DNA from: SG8-40 sp963792855
GTDB lineage: Bacteria > Pseudomonadota > Gammaproteobacteria > Burkholderiales > Eutrophovitaceae
NCBI GenBank assembly: GCA_963792855.1
Contig: CAWBXZ010000010.1
Span: 18,693 to 82,692, forward strand
DNA: 64,000 bases
Direction: 5' to 3'
The position numbers were made by a program, and so were the translations under genes. Positions 36,252 to 44,077 of this stretch are shown here, piece after piece (the first letter of the stretch is position 1; every line of letters begins with the position of its first letter). A model generated the notes under the pieces. The model did not search any database and was not told the origin of the DNA. It saw only the letters and a program-made list of their open reading frames with translations.

Positions 36252-36932
36252 ATGATTCCAAAAATCACTCTCTATACCGCCGCGCCTTCGCAGAACGCGG
36301 TGCGCCCCGAACTTGCCCTGCTCGAGAAACGCATTCCCTTCAGGAAAGTCCAGGTGGATCTGTTTGGCGGTGAGCACAAGCAGCCGCCCTTCGGAAAGAT
36401 TACGCCGCGCCGCCAGGTGCCGACGCTGGTCTACGGCGAGGGCGACAAGGCCATCACCATTTACGAGAGCGTGGCCATCACGCAGTTCATCGACGATATG
36501 CACCCGGAGCCGCCACTGATGCCGCCGGTCAGCAAGCCCGCCATGCGCGCAAAGGCGCTGATGCGGCTCGCGGAGTTCCAGCAGAAGCTCGATCCGAAGA
36601 ACATTTTTGGTTCGGTGGTGTTCCGCAAGCAGACCCGCGAGCAGCTCGGCGAGCGTGTCGATGCCTTGCTCGAGGAGTTGTCCCGCTGGGACGCATACGT
36701 CGGTGACGGCCCGTTCCTGTGCGGCGATCAGTTCACACTGGCGGACATCGCCGTTTTCCCGCTACTGATGCATTTCGAAGCGATCGGCTACGACTATGCG
36801 AAGCACACGCCGTCGTTGTTCGCCTACATGAACCAGTGCAAGGCCCGCCCTTCGGTGGTGCAATCGGGTTGGGTCGAGAACTTCCTGGCGTTCGCCCGCG
36901 AGCGCGAGCCGGGCCAGGTGCTGGCAGGCTAG
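36252..36932 (+). CDS. Glutathione S-transferase family protein
   Basis: A 226-residue GST. The thioredoxin-fold N-terminal domain (ITLYTAAPSQNAVRPELALL) holds the catalytic Ser position at SQN, RRQVPTLVYGEGDKAITIYE carries the cis-Pro motif VPTL, and ITIYESVAITQFIDDMHPEP has the glutathione-binding Glu-Ser. The helical C-terminal domain has FLCGDQFTLADIAVFPLLMH with the N-capping motif. Length is usual. AGGAC precedes the ATG. It is a lone gene; substrate unknown. Confidence 0.9.
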   Translation: MIPKITLYTAAPSQNAVRPELALLEKRIPFRKVQVDLFGGEHKQPPFGKITPRRQVPTLVYGEGDKAITIYESVAITQFIDDMHPEPPLMPPVSKPAMRAKALMRLAEFQQKLDPKNIFGSVVFRKQTREQLGERVDALLEELSRWDAYVGDGPFLCGDQFTLADIAVFPLLMHFEAIGYDYAKHTPSLFAYMNQCKARPSVVQSGWVENFLAFAREREPGQVLAG

Positions 36933-37565
36933 TCGCCTCCGGGACCGGCGCTGGAGTTGCAGCGCCAGACTGCTGAGCCGGACAAGCGCCAGTTGCAGTT
37001 TCTGAACCGGAGAGAGCGCGACAAGGAAGTTTGCCAGATTGCCGGTTTCGCCGGGCAAGACCGGCCGGCAGGACACGCCCATCGTCCGGAATATCAGTGC
37101 GTCAGACGCCATCACGCTCGTGTCGCCTTTGACGCAACCCTTGCGTCTGTCATGGAAGAGCTCGGACGAATCCACGTCGTCGGAGGACTTCACGGTCACC
37201 GTTTGAATCGACGGGGCTCGATACAACCCCGCCTGCTGCATCGGCAATCGCGCCGGACCCCGGGCGCTACCCACCCCGACAATTCCCTGATTCCGCGCTG
37301 CATTTTCTGCTTGTCCATGTGAAAGCAGCGGCGTGCGGACCGGATGCGCGATACGCACCTGCTCGACAAGATGCGCATGACGTTCGCAATTCGTGTGAAT
37401 GCCATCCGTATGCCGTTGGTATGGCATCGGTGTGGCATGTGTATGCCATCCGTATCCCATCTGTAAATACCCCGTTCGTAGGATTCATCCTCATCAGCCG
37501 GCGAAACACACAAAGGTTTCGCTGGTTGGCAAGAGTTCGAACAACAAGGACCAGGGGGTACTTTC
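36933..37565. other. Intergenic region with 11-bp tandem repeat
   Basis: About 630 bases without a recognisable gene. The tandem repeat at 37390-37466 is the only clear structure; frames in both directions are probably chance. Confidence 0.4.
37390..37466 (+). repeat. Degenerate 11-bp tandem repeat, locus B
   Basis: Seven consecutive 11-base units: TTCGTGTGAAT, GCCATCCGTAT, GCCGTTGGTAT, GGCATCGGTGT, GGCATGTGTAT, GCCATCCGTAT and CCCATCTGTAA. Units are about 60-100 percent alike, and the consensus is GCCATCCGTAT, the same as at 17375-17440. Confidence 0.7.
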
Positions 37566-38213
37566 ATGAAAACACTGACACTCGCAGCGGTCATTTTGCT
37601 GTTTTCCGGGTGCGCGACCCATAACCAGGTCAGGGTGAGCGCCACCGAAGACATAGAGATAAAAAACCTCGCGGTGATCGTGCCCGACAGCGGCACCTTC
37701 GAAGTCCAGCACGCCCGGCTTCGGCAGGATGCGACATCTGCCGTCTTGTTCGGTTTGATCGGTTACGCGATTGAAAGCGGTTACCGCGACTCCCTCGATG
37801 CTGAAAAAGAACAGCAGGTGCGGGAATACGTGGCGCAGCTGGACTGCGCGGGTGATCTCGCCCGTTCGATCCAGAACACCTTCCGGGAAGAGAGCGATAT
37901 CGCCAGCACGCTGTACCGCAGCGAAAGCGGCCTGTCGGAGGAGCATGACGCGCTGGCCACCTTCCGCGTGGAGCACTGCGGCTTCACCCTCGTTCAGCGT
38001 GACAGCGAACTGTTCGTGCCTTTCATCACGCTCAATGCCAAGGCGATGTCCGCCGATGGAAAGATCATCTGGGACGACAAGGAAACCTTTACGGGGAAGA
38101 AGGAAATCCGCTTCGACACGATGCTGACCGCAGAAGGCGGCGCGGCAAAGCTGCTCGACGATCTGTTGGCGGAGGCGGGAGCCAGACTCGCCTACCAGAT
38201 CATTTACCAATAG
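37566..38213 (+). CDS. Hypothetical lipoprotein
   Basis: A 215-residue protein with a lipobox (LTLAAVILLFSGCATHNQV). The mature part contains EIKNLAVIVPDSGTFEVQHA, SDIASTLYRSESGLSEEHDA and FITLNAKAMSADGKIIWDDK, ending AGARLAYQIIYQ. The DGKIIWDD strand is the pattern seen in outer-membrane lipoproteins of the CsgG/LpoB fold, but I do not name the family. It ends 30 bases before the next lipoprotein gene, so both are co-transcribed. Strong AGGGGGT site. Confidence 0.7.
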   Translation: MKTLTLAAVILLFSGCATHNQVRVSATEDIEIKNLAVIVPDSGTFEVQHARLRQDATSAVLFGLIGYAIESGYRDSLDAEKEQQVREYVAQLDCAGDLARSIQNTFREESDIASTLYRSESGLSEEHDALATFRVEHCGFTLVQRDSELFVPFITLNAKAMSADGKIIWDDKETFTGKKEIRFDTMLTAEGGAAKLLDDLLAEAGARLAYQIIYQ

Positions 38214-38242
38214 AAAAAATCCGGAAACGCAGAGGAGGGAAC

Positions 38243-38896
38243 ATGTCTTACCTGAAAAACCTGATCATCATTCTTGCCCTGGTAGTGACTTCCGGGTGCG
38301 CATTCACCGACGCGACCCTGAAAGTCGATTACGACGAGAGCCACGCGACCCGCGGCCCGATCGAGAAAGTAGAGCCACTGAGCTTCGAAGTCGCCTCGTT
38401 CGCGGACAAACGCGAAGACAGGGTCCGAATCGGTTACAAGCGAAATGGTTATGGCCAGAAGACCGCTGACATCTCTACCGAGAAGCCGGTAACCGCCATC
38501 GTCGAAGATGCCCTCAAAGCAACGATCAAACACAACGGTCATGGGCTGAGTGATGAAGGCCAGGTCATCGTCACCGGAGACGTTACCGAGTTCTGGTTTG
38601 ATGCCGACCCGGGATTCTGGACGGTGCGATTCATGGGCACGGTCGAAAGCAGAATCGAATTCATGGATGCAGCGACGGACGCTTCCATCTACGCCAACGA
38701 TTACCGCGGTTACTACGAGAAGGAAACGCCTGGCGGTCTGGAGAATACCTGGACGGAGGTCATGGAGCTTGCACTGGAGAACATGATCGATTCCGTCGTC
38801 AAGGATCCCGAGCTCGCCAAGGCGCTGCGCGCCAATGCCAGGAATACGGGCGCCAGGCCTGAAGTATCGGCGGGGGCCGCGGGCCAACCGCACTGA
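38243..38896 (+). CDS. YajG-like lipoprotein
   Basis: A 217-residue lipoprotein (LIIILALVVTSGCAFTDATL). VKVDYDESHATRGPIEKVEP-type sequence, SFADKREDRVRIGYKRNGYG and VIVTGDVTEFWFDADPGFWT are the pattern of the YajG/Lipoprotein_16 family, in which a GxxxV strand and VIxGxVxEFW strand recur. Members are envelope proteins of unknown function. It sits 29 bases after the upstream lipoprotein gene, with a good GAGGAGGGA site. Both probably work together in the outer membrane. Confidence 0.75.
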   Translation: MSYLKNLIIILALVVTSGCAFTDATLKVDYDESHATRGPIEKVEPLSFEVASFADKREDRVRIGYKRNGYGQKTADISTEKPVTAIVEDALKATIKHNGHGLSDEGQVIVTGDVTEFWFDADPGFWTVRFMGTVESRIEFMDAATDASIYANDYRGYYEKETPGGLENTWTEVMELALENMIDSVVKDPELAKALRANARNTGARPEVSAGAAGQPH

Positions 38897-39057
38897 TGTA
38901 TCCGGCTTGCGTTGTGTGCGCCCGTGACCGGCACACGTCACCGGCGAGCATGGATCAACCCGGGTTTTCAGTTTTCTCTCGCGTAACGAAGCGGAGAAAC
39001 GACTCGCAAGAGTCCAAAGCGCATTACTTGTCCACAACAAACAGAAGGAGGTATCCC

Positions 39058-40074
39058 GTGCGTGCTTCACATTTCGGAAAACAAATGACGCAACTGGCGT
39101 CGTCTCTCGTACTCGCATTGCTTTGCGGGCAGACATTCGCCCAGCCCCCGGACATCGACCGGATCGTAGCGTTCGGCGCAAGCCTGAGTGACTCCGGAAA
39201 CTCGTTCGTCTGGCTGGCGGAGCCGGAGAATTCAGACTGCGGAACGCGCTTGATCGTGCCGCCCTATGACGCGCTTGACGATCTTCTGGTGCCTGACGGT
39301 GCGTATGCGAAGGGCGGGCATCATTTCACCAACGGTGCAACGTGGGTAGAAGGTTTGGCACGCCATCTCGCGCTTGCCGGAAACACGCGGCCGGCCTTTC
39401 GCAACGGCGGCAAGAAGGCAAGCAATTACGCGGTGGGAGGTGCGCGAGCCGTCGCCGGTTTTCCGTGCCGCTTCAATCTGCCCGCCCAGGTCAATACCTA
39501 CCTTGGTGACTTTGGTTCAACTTCCGGTCGCACTCTGGTTGCCATCGAAATCGGTGGCAACGATGTCAGGGATGCGCTGGTCGCCGCATTAACCCCAGGA
39601 GGCAATCCGGCTCAAAAGATCCAGGATGCGCTCACAAGCCTCTTCCAGAGTATCAACCGACTCTATGGCAGCGGAGCAGTTAACTTTCTGGTTCTCAACG
39701 TCCCGGACATCGGTCAGTCTCCCGCGGTGCGCGCAATTGATCAGGCGAACGGGGCAGGGGGTGCGATCATCGCGCTCGCCGGCAGTCTGACCGACGCTTA
39801 CAACGCCAATCTGGCGGCACTCGTCAACAATCTGGGTGCATATCCCGGCATCGACATCAAGATCCTCGATGTTCACCGGACCCTGGATGATGTGCTGGCG
39901 AGCCCGGAAGACTACGGATTTGCGAATGCGTCGGATCCGTGCATCAGTCCGATGCAGCCGCCGTATCAATGCGAAAGCCCCGATCAGTTCGTTTTCTGGG
40001 ACGGAACGCATCCCACGCGGGCCATGCATGCAATCGTGGCGCAGCAGGCAATCGCGGCAATTTCCGCACCTTGA
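39058..40074 (+). CDS. Secreted SGNH/GDSL hydrolase
   Basis: A 338-residue esterase-like protein. The signal segment is MTQLASSLVLALLCGQTFAQ. The GDS-like block I is RIVAFGASLSDSGNSFVWLA, with Ser in GASLSDSGN; block III is RTLVAIEIGGNDVRDALVAA (GGND), and the catalytic Asp-x-x-His is FVFWDGTHPTRAMHAIVAQQ (block V). GDSL-lipase-like secreted enzymes hydrolyse esters. I set the start at GTG 39058, which follows AGGAGGTATCCC, rather than the distant 38896. A strong terminator follows. Confidence 0.9.
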   Translation: MRASHFGKQMTQLASSLVLALLCGQTFAQPPDIDRIVAFGASLSDSGNSFVWLAEPENSDCGTRLIVPPYDALDDLLVPDGAYAKGGHHFTNGATWVEGLARHLALAGNTRPAFRNGGKKASNYAVGGARAVAGFPCRFNLPAQVNTYLGDFGSTSGRTLVAIEIGGNDVRDALVAALTPGGNPAQKIQDALTSLFQSINRLYGSGAVNFLVLNVPDIGQSPAVRAIDQANGAGGAIIALAGSLTDAYNANLAALVNNLGAYPGIDIKILDVHRTLDDVLASPEDYGFANASDPCISPMQPPYQCESPDQFVFWDGTHPTRAMHAIVAQQAIAAISAP

Positions 40075-40110
40075 CCGCGGCACGCGCTTTGAACAAAGCG
40101 CGATGAACGA

Positions 40111-40146
40111 GGGGCGCTGGCGCATGACGCCGCGCCCCTTTTTTTT
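40111..40146 (+). terminator. Rho-independent terminator after SGNH hydrolase
   Basis: GGGGCGC-T-GGCG-CATGA-CGCC-GCGCCCC followed by eight T residues: an 11-base-pair stem with one bulge and a five-base loop. It lies 37 bases after the stop of the SGNH hydrolase. Confidence 0.9.
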
Positions 40147-40265
40147 GTTGATTGCGCTCCATGCGGGATGGCTGTTTGGCGGTATTCATGATCCGGTTGC
40201 CGTGAAAGCACTGCGCAGGTGGCGGGCAGGGGAACAGCCATTCGGGACAAAAATGACGGGCGCAC

Positions 40266-40313
40266 AGATTGTTTGTGCGCCAATTTGTTTGTGAACCAAT
40301 TTGTTTGTGAGGC
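40266..40313 (+). repeat. 16-bp tandem repeat, three units
   Basis: AGATTGTTTGTGCGCC, AATTTGTTTGTGAACC and AATTTGTTTGTGAGGC follow each other without gaps. The core TTTGTTTGTG is AT-rich relative to the flanks. Confidence 0.6.
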
Positions 40314-40667
40314 AATGCCCGAAGCCAGCAAAGGCCGCAATGCAATCCCGCCATCAACAGGAAACCCTGCCGTGGTCGGGGTGAATCAGCGCCACCTGTC
40401 GAAATCCCGGGAACTGTGCGATATTTAGCTTTGCGGAAAACGGGTCGGATGCACGTTCCTGAAGCCTGAAAGTGCAAACGACGCGCAGGGAGTACGATGG
40501 GGCGGCAACACTCGTGTAACACGCCAGACAGATGATAAATCTGTGCCCACCCCGCGGTTTCTCGTTATAGTGTTCTTGCGGTTCCGCATGTGAACTGGAA
40601 GTCATGGTTTTGCCGGCGCGGGCGCCGGCGTTCAGTGGCAAGACTAATCGTAAACAGGAGGATGAAA

Positions 40668-41189
40668 ATGCAATTGAAATCGTTTCTCTCGGCTGCTGCG
40701 GCAGTACTCATTGGTTTGGCTGTAGCGACCGGCGCACAGGCCGATGGCCATATCAAGAACAAGCGGGCTTTGACTCTCGATCTCGCCAAGAAAATTGCGG
40801 ACGGCTGCGAGGCCCATTATGCGAAACAGACCGACTGGCGCCCCCTGAATATCGCGATTGTCGACGATGGCGGGAACCTCAAGGTGTTTCGGCGCATGGA
40901 TAATTCCTTTCTCCTGAGTATCGACATCGCGTTGTTGAAGGCAAACACCTCGGCGGGCCTCCCGTTCCCGAGCCGCCTGGTTGGTGAACTCGCGTTCGGC
41001 AAGGATGGAAAGCCTGGCGTAGTACCGGGGATCGCCGATATTCCGGGTGTTGCGGCATTTCCCGGCGGATTGCCGATCATGACCAGCGACGGCCAGCATA
41101 TTGGCGGTATCGGTGTCAGCGGTGCGACCGGTGATCAGGACGAAGAATGCGCACAGGCGGGCCTGGACGCAGTCAAGGATATGCTCTAG
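40668..41189 (+). CDS. Secreted GlcG/HbpS-like heme-binding domain protein
   Basis: A 173-residue protein with a signal peptide (LKSFLSAAAAVLIGLAVATG, cleavage after AQA). The rest is the GlcG/HbpS domain: RALTLDLAKKIADGCEAHYA, LNIAIVDDGGNLKVFRRMDN, PGVAAFPGGLPIMTSDGQHI and GGIGVSGATGDQDEECAQAG. The fold binds heme or small metabolites in relatives. ATG 40662 is directly adjacent to AGGAGG, so the second ATG (40668), at six bases, is the likely start. It is exported to the periplasm. Confidence 0.85.
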   Translation: MQLKSFLSAAAAVLIGLAVATGAQADGHIKNKRALTLDLAKKIADGCEAHYAKQTDWRPLNIAIVDDGGNLKVFRRMDNSFLLSIDIALLKANTSAGLPFPSRLVGELAFGKDGKPGVVPGIADIPGVAAFPGGLPIMTSDGQHIGGIGVSGATGDQDEECAQAGLDAVKDML

Positions 41190-41541
41190 AGCGTATGCTT
41201 GTGATGGATCGTGGCGGTGCGTTTTGTCACCGCCTCGATTCATTTGTGATCATCGGGGTCAGATGACGGTGACTTCCGCCGTGATCAGCGCAGCGGACCG
41301 GACCGAACCCGGCGCTTTCGCCGGAAAGAACGGACGAATCCCCGGTTTCGGACGCCAATTCATAACACTGGCTACAAGGTCAGGCGGGTGACAAACGCGC
41401 ACGCTTGACATAGCGGTTTCGGTTTTTCGCGCAACGCGGACACCACGCCACTCTCGCAGCGAACAGCGAGCCGCCATTTGCGCGCTTGATTTAGCGCAAA
41501 CGCTGGCGCAGTGATACGGGCCAAGCTAGAGTGTTTTCATC
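41190..41541. other. Promoter region of the hydrogenase operon
   Basis: About 350 bases without a gene between the heme-binding protein and hydB. The upstream half shows no clear signal, while the downstream part carries the inverted repeat at 41477-41500. Confidence 0.5.
41477..41500. promoter_or_regulatory. Inverted repeat with FNR-like half-site upstream of hydrogenase
   Basis: TTTGCGC-GCTTGATTTA-GCGCAAA, a perfect 7-base-arm inverted repeat with a 10-base spacer. Inside it, TTGAT-TTAG-CGCAA resembles the FNR/ANR box TTGAT-N4-ATCAA in one full half. It lies 41 bases before the hydB ATG. A candidate site for oxygen-responsive or operon-specific control; not proven. Confidence 0.45.
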
Positions 41542-42765
41542 ATGCCGGGCACAACCCCCAACGCAGGCAGGCAAAGCTCCAGGTCTGAAACAGATTCCAG
41601 CATGCGCGCGACCATATCCAGAGAAGGGCTGCAAAAGCTGATCGATCTGATTCGCCGGCAGGGTTACTGCGTCGTCGGACCGACAGTGCGCGACGGTGCG
41701 ATTGTCTATGACGAAGTCACCGCGCTTGACGATCTGCCGGCGGGCTGGACCGACCATCAGGAAGCCGGCTCGTACCGGCTCTCACGCCGCGATGACGAGG
41801 CGCTGTTCGGTTACGTCGTCGGGCCGCACAGCTGGAAGAAGTTTCTTCACCCGGAACGCTTGCGCCTGTGGAAGGCGCGACGGCAGGGCGATGGCATCAG
41901 CCTTGTCGAAGACGAGGATGCGGTTCCACGGTTTGCCTTGCTCGGCGCGCGAAGTTGCGAGCTGCACGCGATCGCAATCCAGGACAAGGTGTTTCTCGGA
42001 GCCGGGCATCGCGACCACGACTACAGTCTTCGCCGCGAGAACGCGTTCATTGTCGCGGTCAACTGCGGACAGGCAGGCGGCACCTGCTTCTGCGTGTCGA
42101 TGCAAACCGGGCCGGAGGCCACCACCGGCTTCGATCTTGCGCTGACCGAGATTCTCGACGACGGGCCGCACCGTTTTGTCATCGAGGCCGGCAGCCAACA
42201 GGGAGAGGAAGTCCTGCAGCAACTCCCGCACGAAGGGGCGAGCGAAAAGGACGAGGCGGCGGCGCAGGCGGCGCTCTCTGCTGCGCGCAGCCAGATGGGG
42301 CGGACCATGGATACGGCGGGCATCAAGGAACTGTTGCAAGCTAATCCCGAGCATGCGCGCTGGGACGACGTGGCGTCGCGCTGTCTGAATTGTGCAAACT
42401 GCACGATGGTGTGTCCCACCTGTTTCTGCACAACGGTCGAAGATGTCTCGGACCTGAGCGGCGAGACCGCCGAGCGCTGGCGACGCTGGGATTCGTGTTT
42501 TACGCTGGACTTTTCCTATGTGCACGGAGGCAGCGTTCGCAACTCTTCGAAATCACGCTACCGTCAATGGATGACCCACAAGCTCTCCAGCTGGATCGAC
42601 CAGTTCGGCAGCTCGGGGTGCGTCGGTTGCGGGCGATGCATTACCTGGTGTCCGGTGGGCATCGACATCACTGAAGAAGTGGCGGCAATCCGCGAGCAGG
42701 GTGTTCCGGGAAGCCGCGCGGACGGAATTGAAGCGGGAAAAATTGCGGAGGAGGGGTCGAAATGA
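41542..42765 (+). CDS. hydB: Group 3b [NiFe]-hydrogenase beta subunit (4Fe-4S dicluster, HydB)
   Basis: A 407-residue iron-sulfur protein of the sulfhydrogenase beta / anaerobic sulfite reductase A family. The N-terminal domain has ALFGYVVGPHSWKKFLHPER, FALLGARSCELHAIAIQDKV and FIVAVNCGQAGGTCFCVSMQ. The C-terminal ferredoxin region holds two clusters: RCLNCANCTMVCPTCFCTTV and GCVGCGRCITWCPVGIDITE. It relays electrons between HydG and the NiFe-bearing dimer. It overlaps the next gene by four bases (ATGA), which starts the operon. The start could be the ATG at 41602, where the family's usual N-terminus begins. Confidence 0.9.
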   Translation: MPGTTPNAGRQSSRSETDSSMRATISREGLQKLIDLIRRQGYCVVGPTVRDGAIVYDEVTALDDLPAGWTDHQEAGSYRLSRRDDEALFGYVVGPHSWKKFLHPERLRLWKARRQGDGISLVEDEDAVPRFALLGARSCELHAIAIQDKVFLGAGHRDHDYSLRRENAFIVAVNCGQAGGTCFCVSMQTGPEATTGFDLALTEILDDGPHRFVIEAGSQQGEEVLQQLPHEGASEKDEAAAQAALSAARSQMGRTMDTAGIKELLQANPEHARWDDVASRCLNCANCTMVCPTCFCTTVEDVSDLSGETAERWRRWDSCFTLDFSYVHGGSVRNSSKSRYRQWMTHKLSSWIDQFGSSGCVGCGRCITWCPVGIDITEEVAAIREQGVPGSRADGIEAGKIAEEGSK

Positions 42766-43238
42766 AGAACATCGAGGAGTTGCTTCGCCAGCATCCTTTC
42801 ACCGAGGGGCTGAACAAGGAAATTGTCGAACTGATCGCCGGATGCGCGAAAAACGTCGTCTATCAGGCGAACGAGTACATTTTCCGTGAAGGAGAACACG
42901 CAGACCATTTCTATCTCATCCGGCAGGGCACGGTCGCGCTTGAAATGTTTCTGCCGGGCAGGGGGGCGCATACCTTTCTGACGCTCAAGAACGGAGAGAT
43001 CCTCGGTTCGGCATGGCTGCTTCCGCCTTACCGCTGGACCCACGACGCGAGAGCGGTCGAACTGACCCGTGGCTTTGCATTCGAGAGCAAGTGCCTGCTC
43101 GAAAAATGCGAGGCGGACCATCACGTCGGCTATGAAATGATGAAACGATTCATTCCGCCCCTGCTCGAACGCCTGCAGGTAGCGCAGTTGCAGATCGCGG
43201 ACATCTATGGCGATGGCAAAGCACAAGCACGTGGCTGA
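42762..43238 (+). CDS. Cyclic nucleotide-binding-domain protein in hydrogenase operon
   Basis: A 158-residue single-domain protein. After helix MKNIEELLRQHPFTEGLNKE, the CAP/cNMP-binding beta-roll follows: VVYQANEYIFREGEHADHFY, LIRQGTVALEMFLPGRGAHT and FLTLKNGEILGSAWLLPPYR, with the GEILGS stretch corresponding to the phosphate-binding cassette (GE-x-x-G-x-x). The Arg usually at RTA is displaced (WTHDARAVELT), so ligand binding is uncertain. A C-terminal helical region is present but no helix-turn-helix, so it is not a typical CRP. It overlaps hydB by four bases and hydG by 32, so it is translated with the hydrogenase. It could be a nucleotide-gated regulatory subunit. Confidence 0.85.
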   Translation: MKNIEELLRQHPFTEGLNKEIVELIAGCAKNVVYQANEYIFREGEHADHFYLIRQGTVALEMFLPGRGAHTFLTLKNGEILGSAWLLPPYRWTHDARAVELTRGFAFESKCLLEKCEADHHVGYEMMKRFIPPLLERLQVAQLQIADIYGDGKAQARG

Positions 43239-44076
43239 GGCGCTGGCGAGCGCGGCACCGATGACGCCGGCGTTTTTGCGCGTTGCGCGCAACCATCGCG
43301 AATCGGGTGACGTCATCACGCTCGAAATACCGCTCGAACAGAATCAGCCGCTGCCGCTATTCGAACCCGGCCAGTTCAATATGCTGTACGCGTTCGGGGT
43401 CGGCGAAGTACCGGTCAGCATGAGCGGCGACCCGGCCGCGGCGGATCGCTGGGTACACACGATCCGTGCCGTCGGCCCGGTGAGCACAGCGCTCGCGGCA
43501 CTCAAGCCCAATGAAACGGTCGGCGTTCGCGGACCATTCGGCAGCGGTTGGCCCGTCGACGAAGCCGCCGGCTACGATGTGCTCGTCATCGCCGGCGGCC
43601 TTGGTCTCGCCCCGTTGAGGCCGGCGCTGTATCACCTCATCCGCAACCGCGAGCGCTACGGCCGGGTGGCGCTGCTCTACGGCGCGCGCCATCCGCACGA
43701 TCTGCTGTTCCACGGCCAGCTCGACGCCTGGCGGCGCACGCCCGACCTGCAGGTGCGCGTGACTGTCGATCACGCGACCCGGGACTGGATCGGTGATGTG
43801 GGTCTGGTCAGCCGGCTGCTGCCCAAGATTCGCCACGACCCGCTCGATACCGTCGCGTTTCTGTGCGGCCCGGAGATCATGATGCGCATGACGGCGATTG
43901 CGTTGGAAGATATCGGTGTCGCGCCCGAGCGCATCTTTGTCTCGCTCGAGCGCAACATGAAGTGTGCGGTTGGCTGGTGCGGTCACTGCCAGTTCGGACC
44001 GGAGTTCGTTTGCAAGGACGGGCCGGTCTTTCGCTATGACCGCATCAGACAACTCCTCGGTGTTCGGGAGATCTGA
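43207..44076 (+). CDS. hydG: Group 3b hydrogenase gamma subunit (FAD/NAD(P)-binding, HydG)
   Basis: A 289-residue ferredoxin-NADP reductase-like diaphorase subunit. The FAD-binding domain has PLPLFEPGQFNMLYAFGVGE, VPVSMSGDPAAADRWVHTIR and VGPVSTALAALKPNETVGVR. The NAD(P) domain has GYDVLVIAGGLGLAPLRPAL, and FLCGPEIMMRMTAIALEDIG. The C-terminal MKCAVGWCGHCQFGPEFVC has a Cys-x4-Cys-x2-Cys-x8-Cys pattern for a [2Fe-2S] cluster, as in PyrK-type subunits. It exchanges electrons with NADP(H) or NAD(H). The end is two bases from hydD. Confidence 0.9.
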   Translation: MAMAKHKHVAEALASAAPMTPAFLRVARNHRESGDVITLEIPLEQNQPLPLFEPGQFNMLYAFGVGEVPVSMSGDPAAADRWVHTIRAVGPVSTALAALKPNETVGVRGPFGSGWPVDEAAGYDVLVIAGGLGLAPLRPALYHLIRNRERYGRVALLYGARHPHDLLFHGQLDAWRRTPDLQVRVTVDHATRDWIGDVGLVSRLLPKIRHDPLDTVAFLCGPEIMMRMTAIALEDIGVAPERIFVSLERNMKCAVGWCGHCQFGPEFVCKDGPVFRYDRIRQLLGVREI

Positions 44077-44077
44077 G

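Larger units (their letters stand above)
40075..40667. other. Intergenic region with terminator and 16-bp tandem repeat
   Basis: It contains the terminator at 40111-40146 and the repeat at 40266-40313. Nothing else is supported. Confidence 0.5.

Noticed and set aside
35529..36503. Minus-strand frame of 324 codons
   Set aside because: Antisense to the SAM methyltransferase and GST genes; no motifs.
37390..37466. Possible CRISPR array
   Set aside because: Units are 11 bases, degenerate and contiguous, without spacers and without cas genes.
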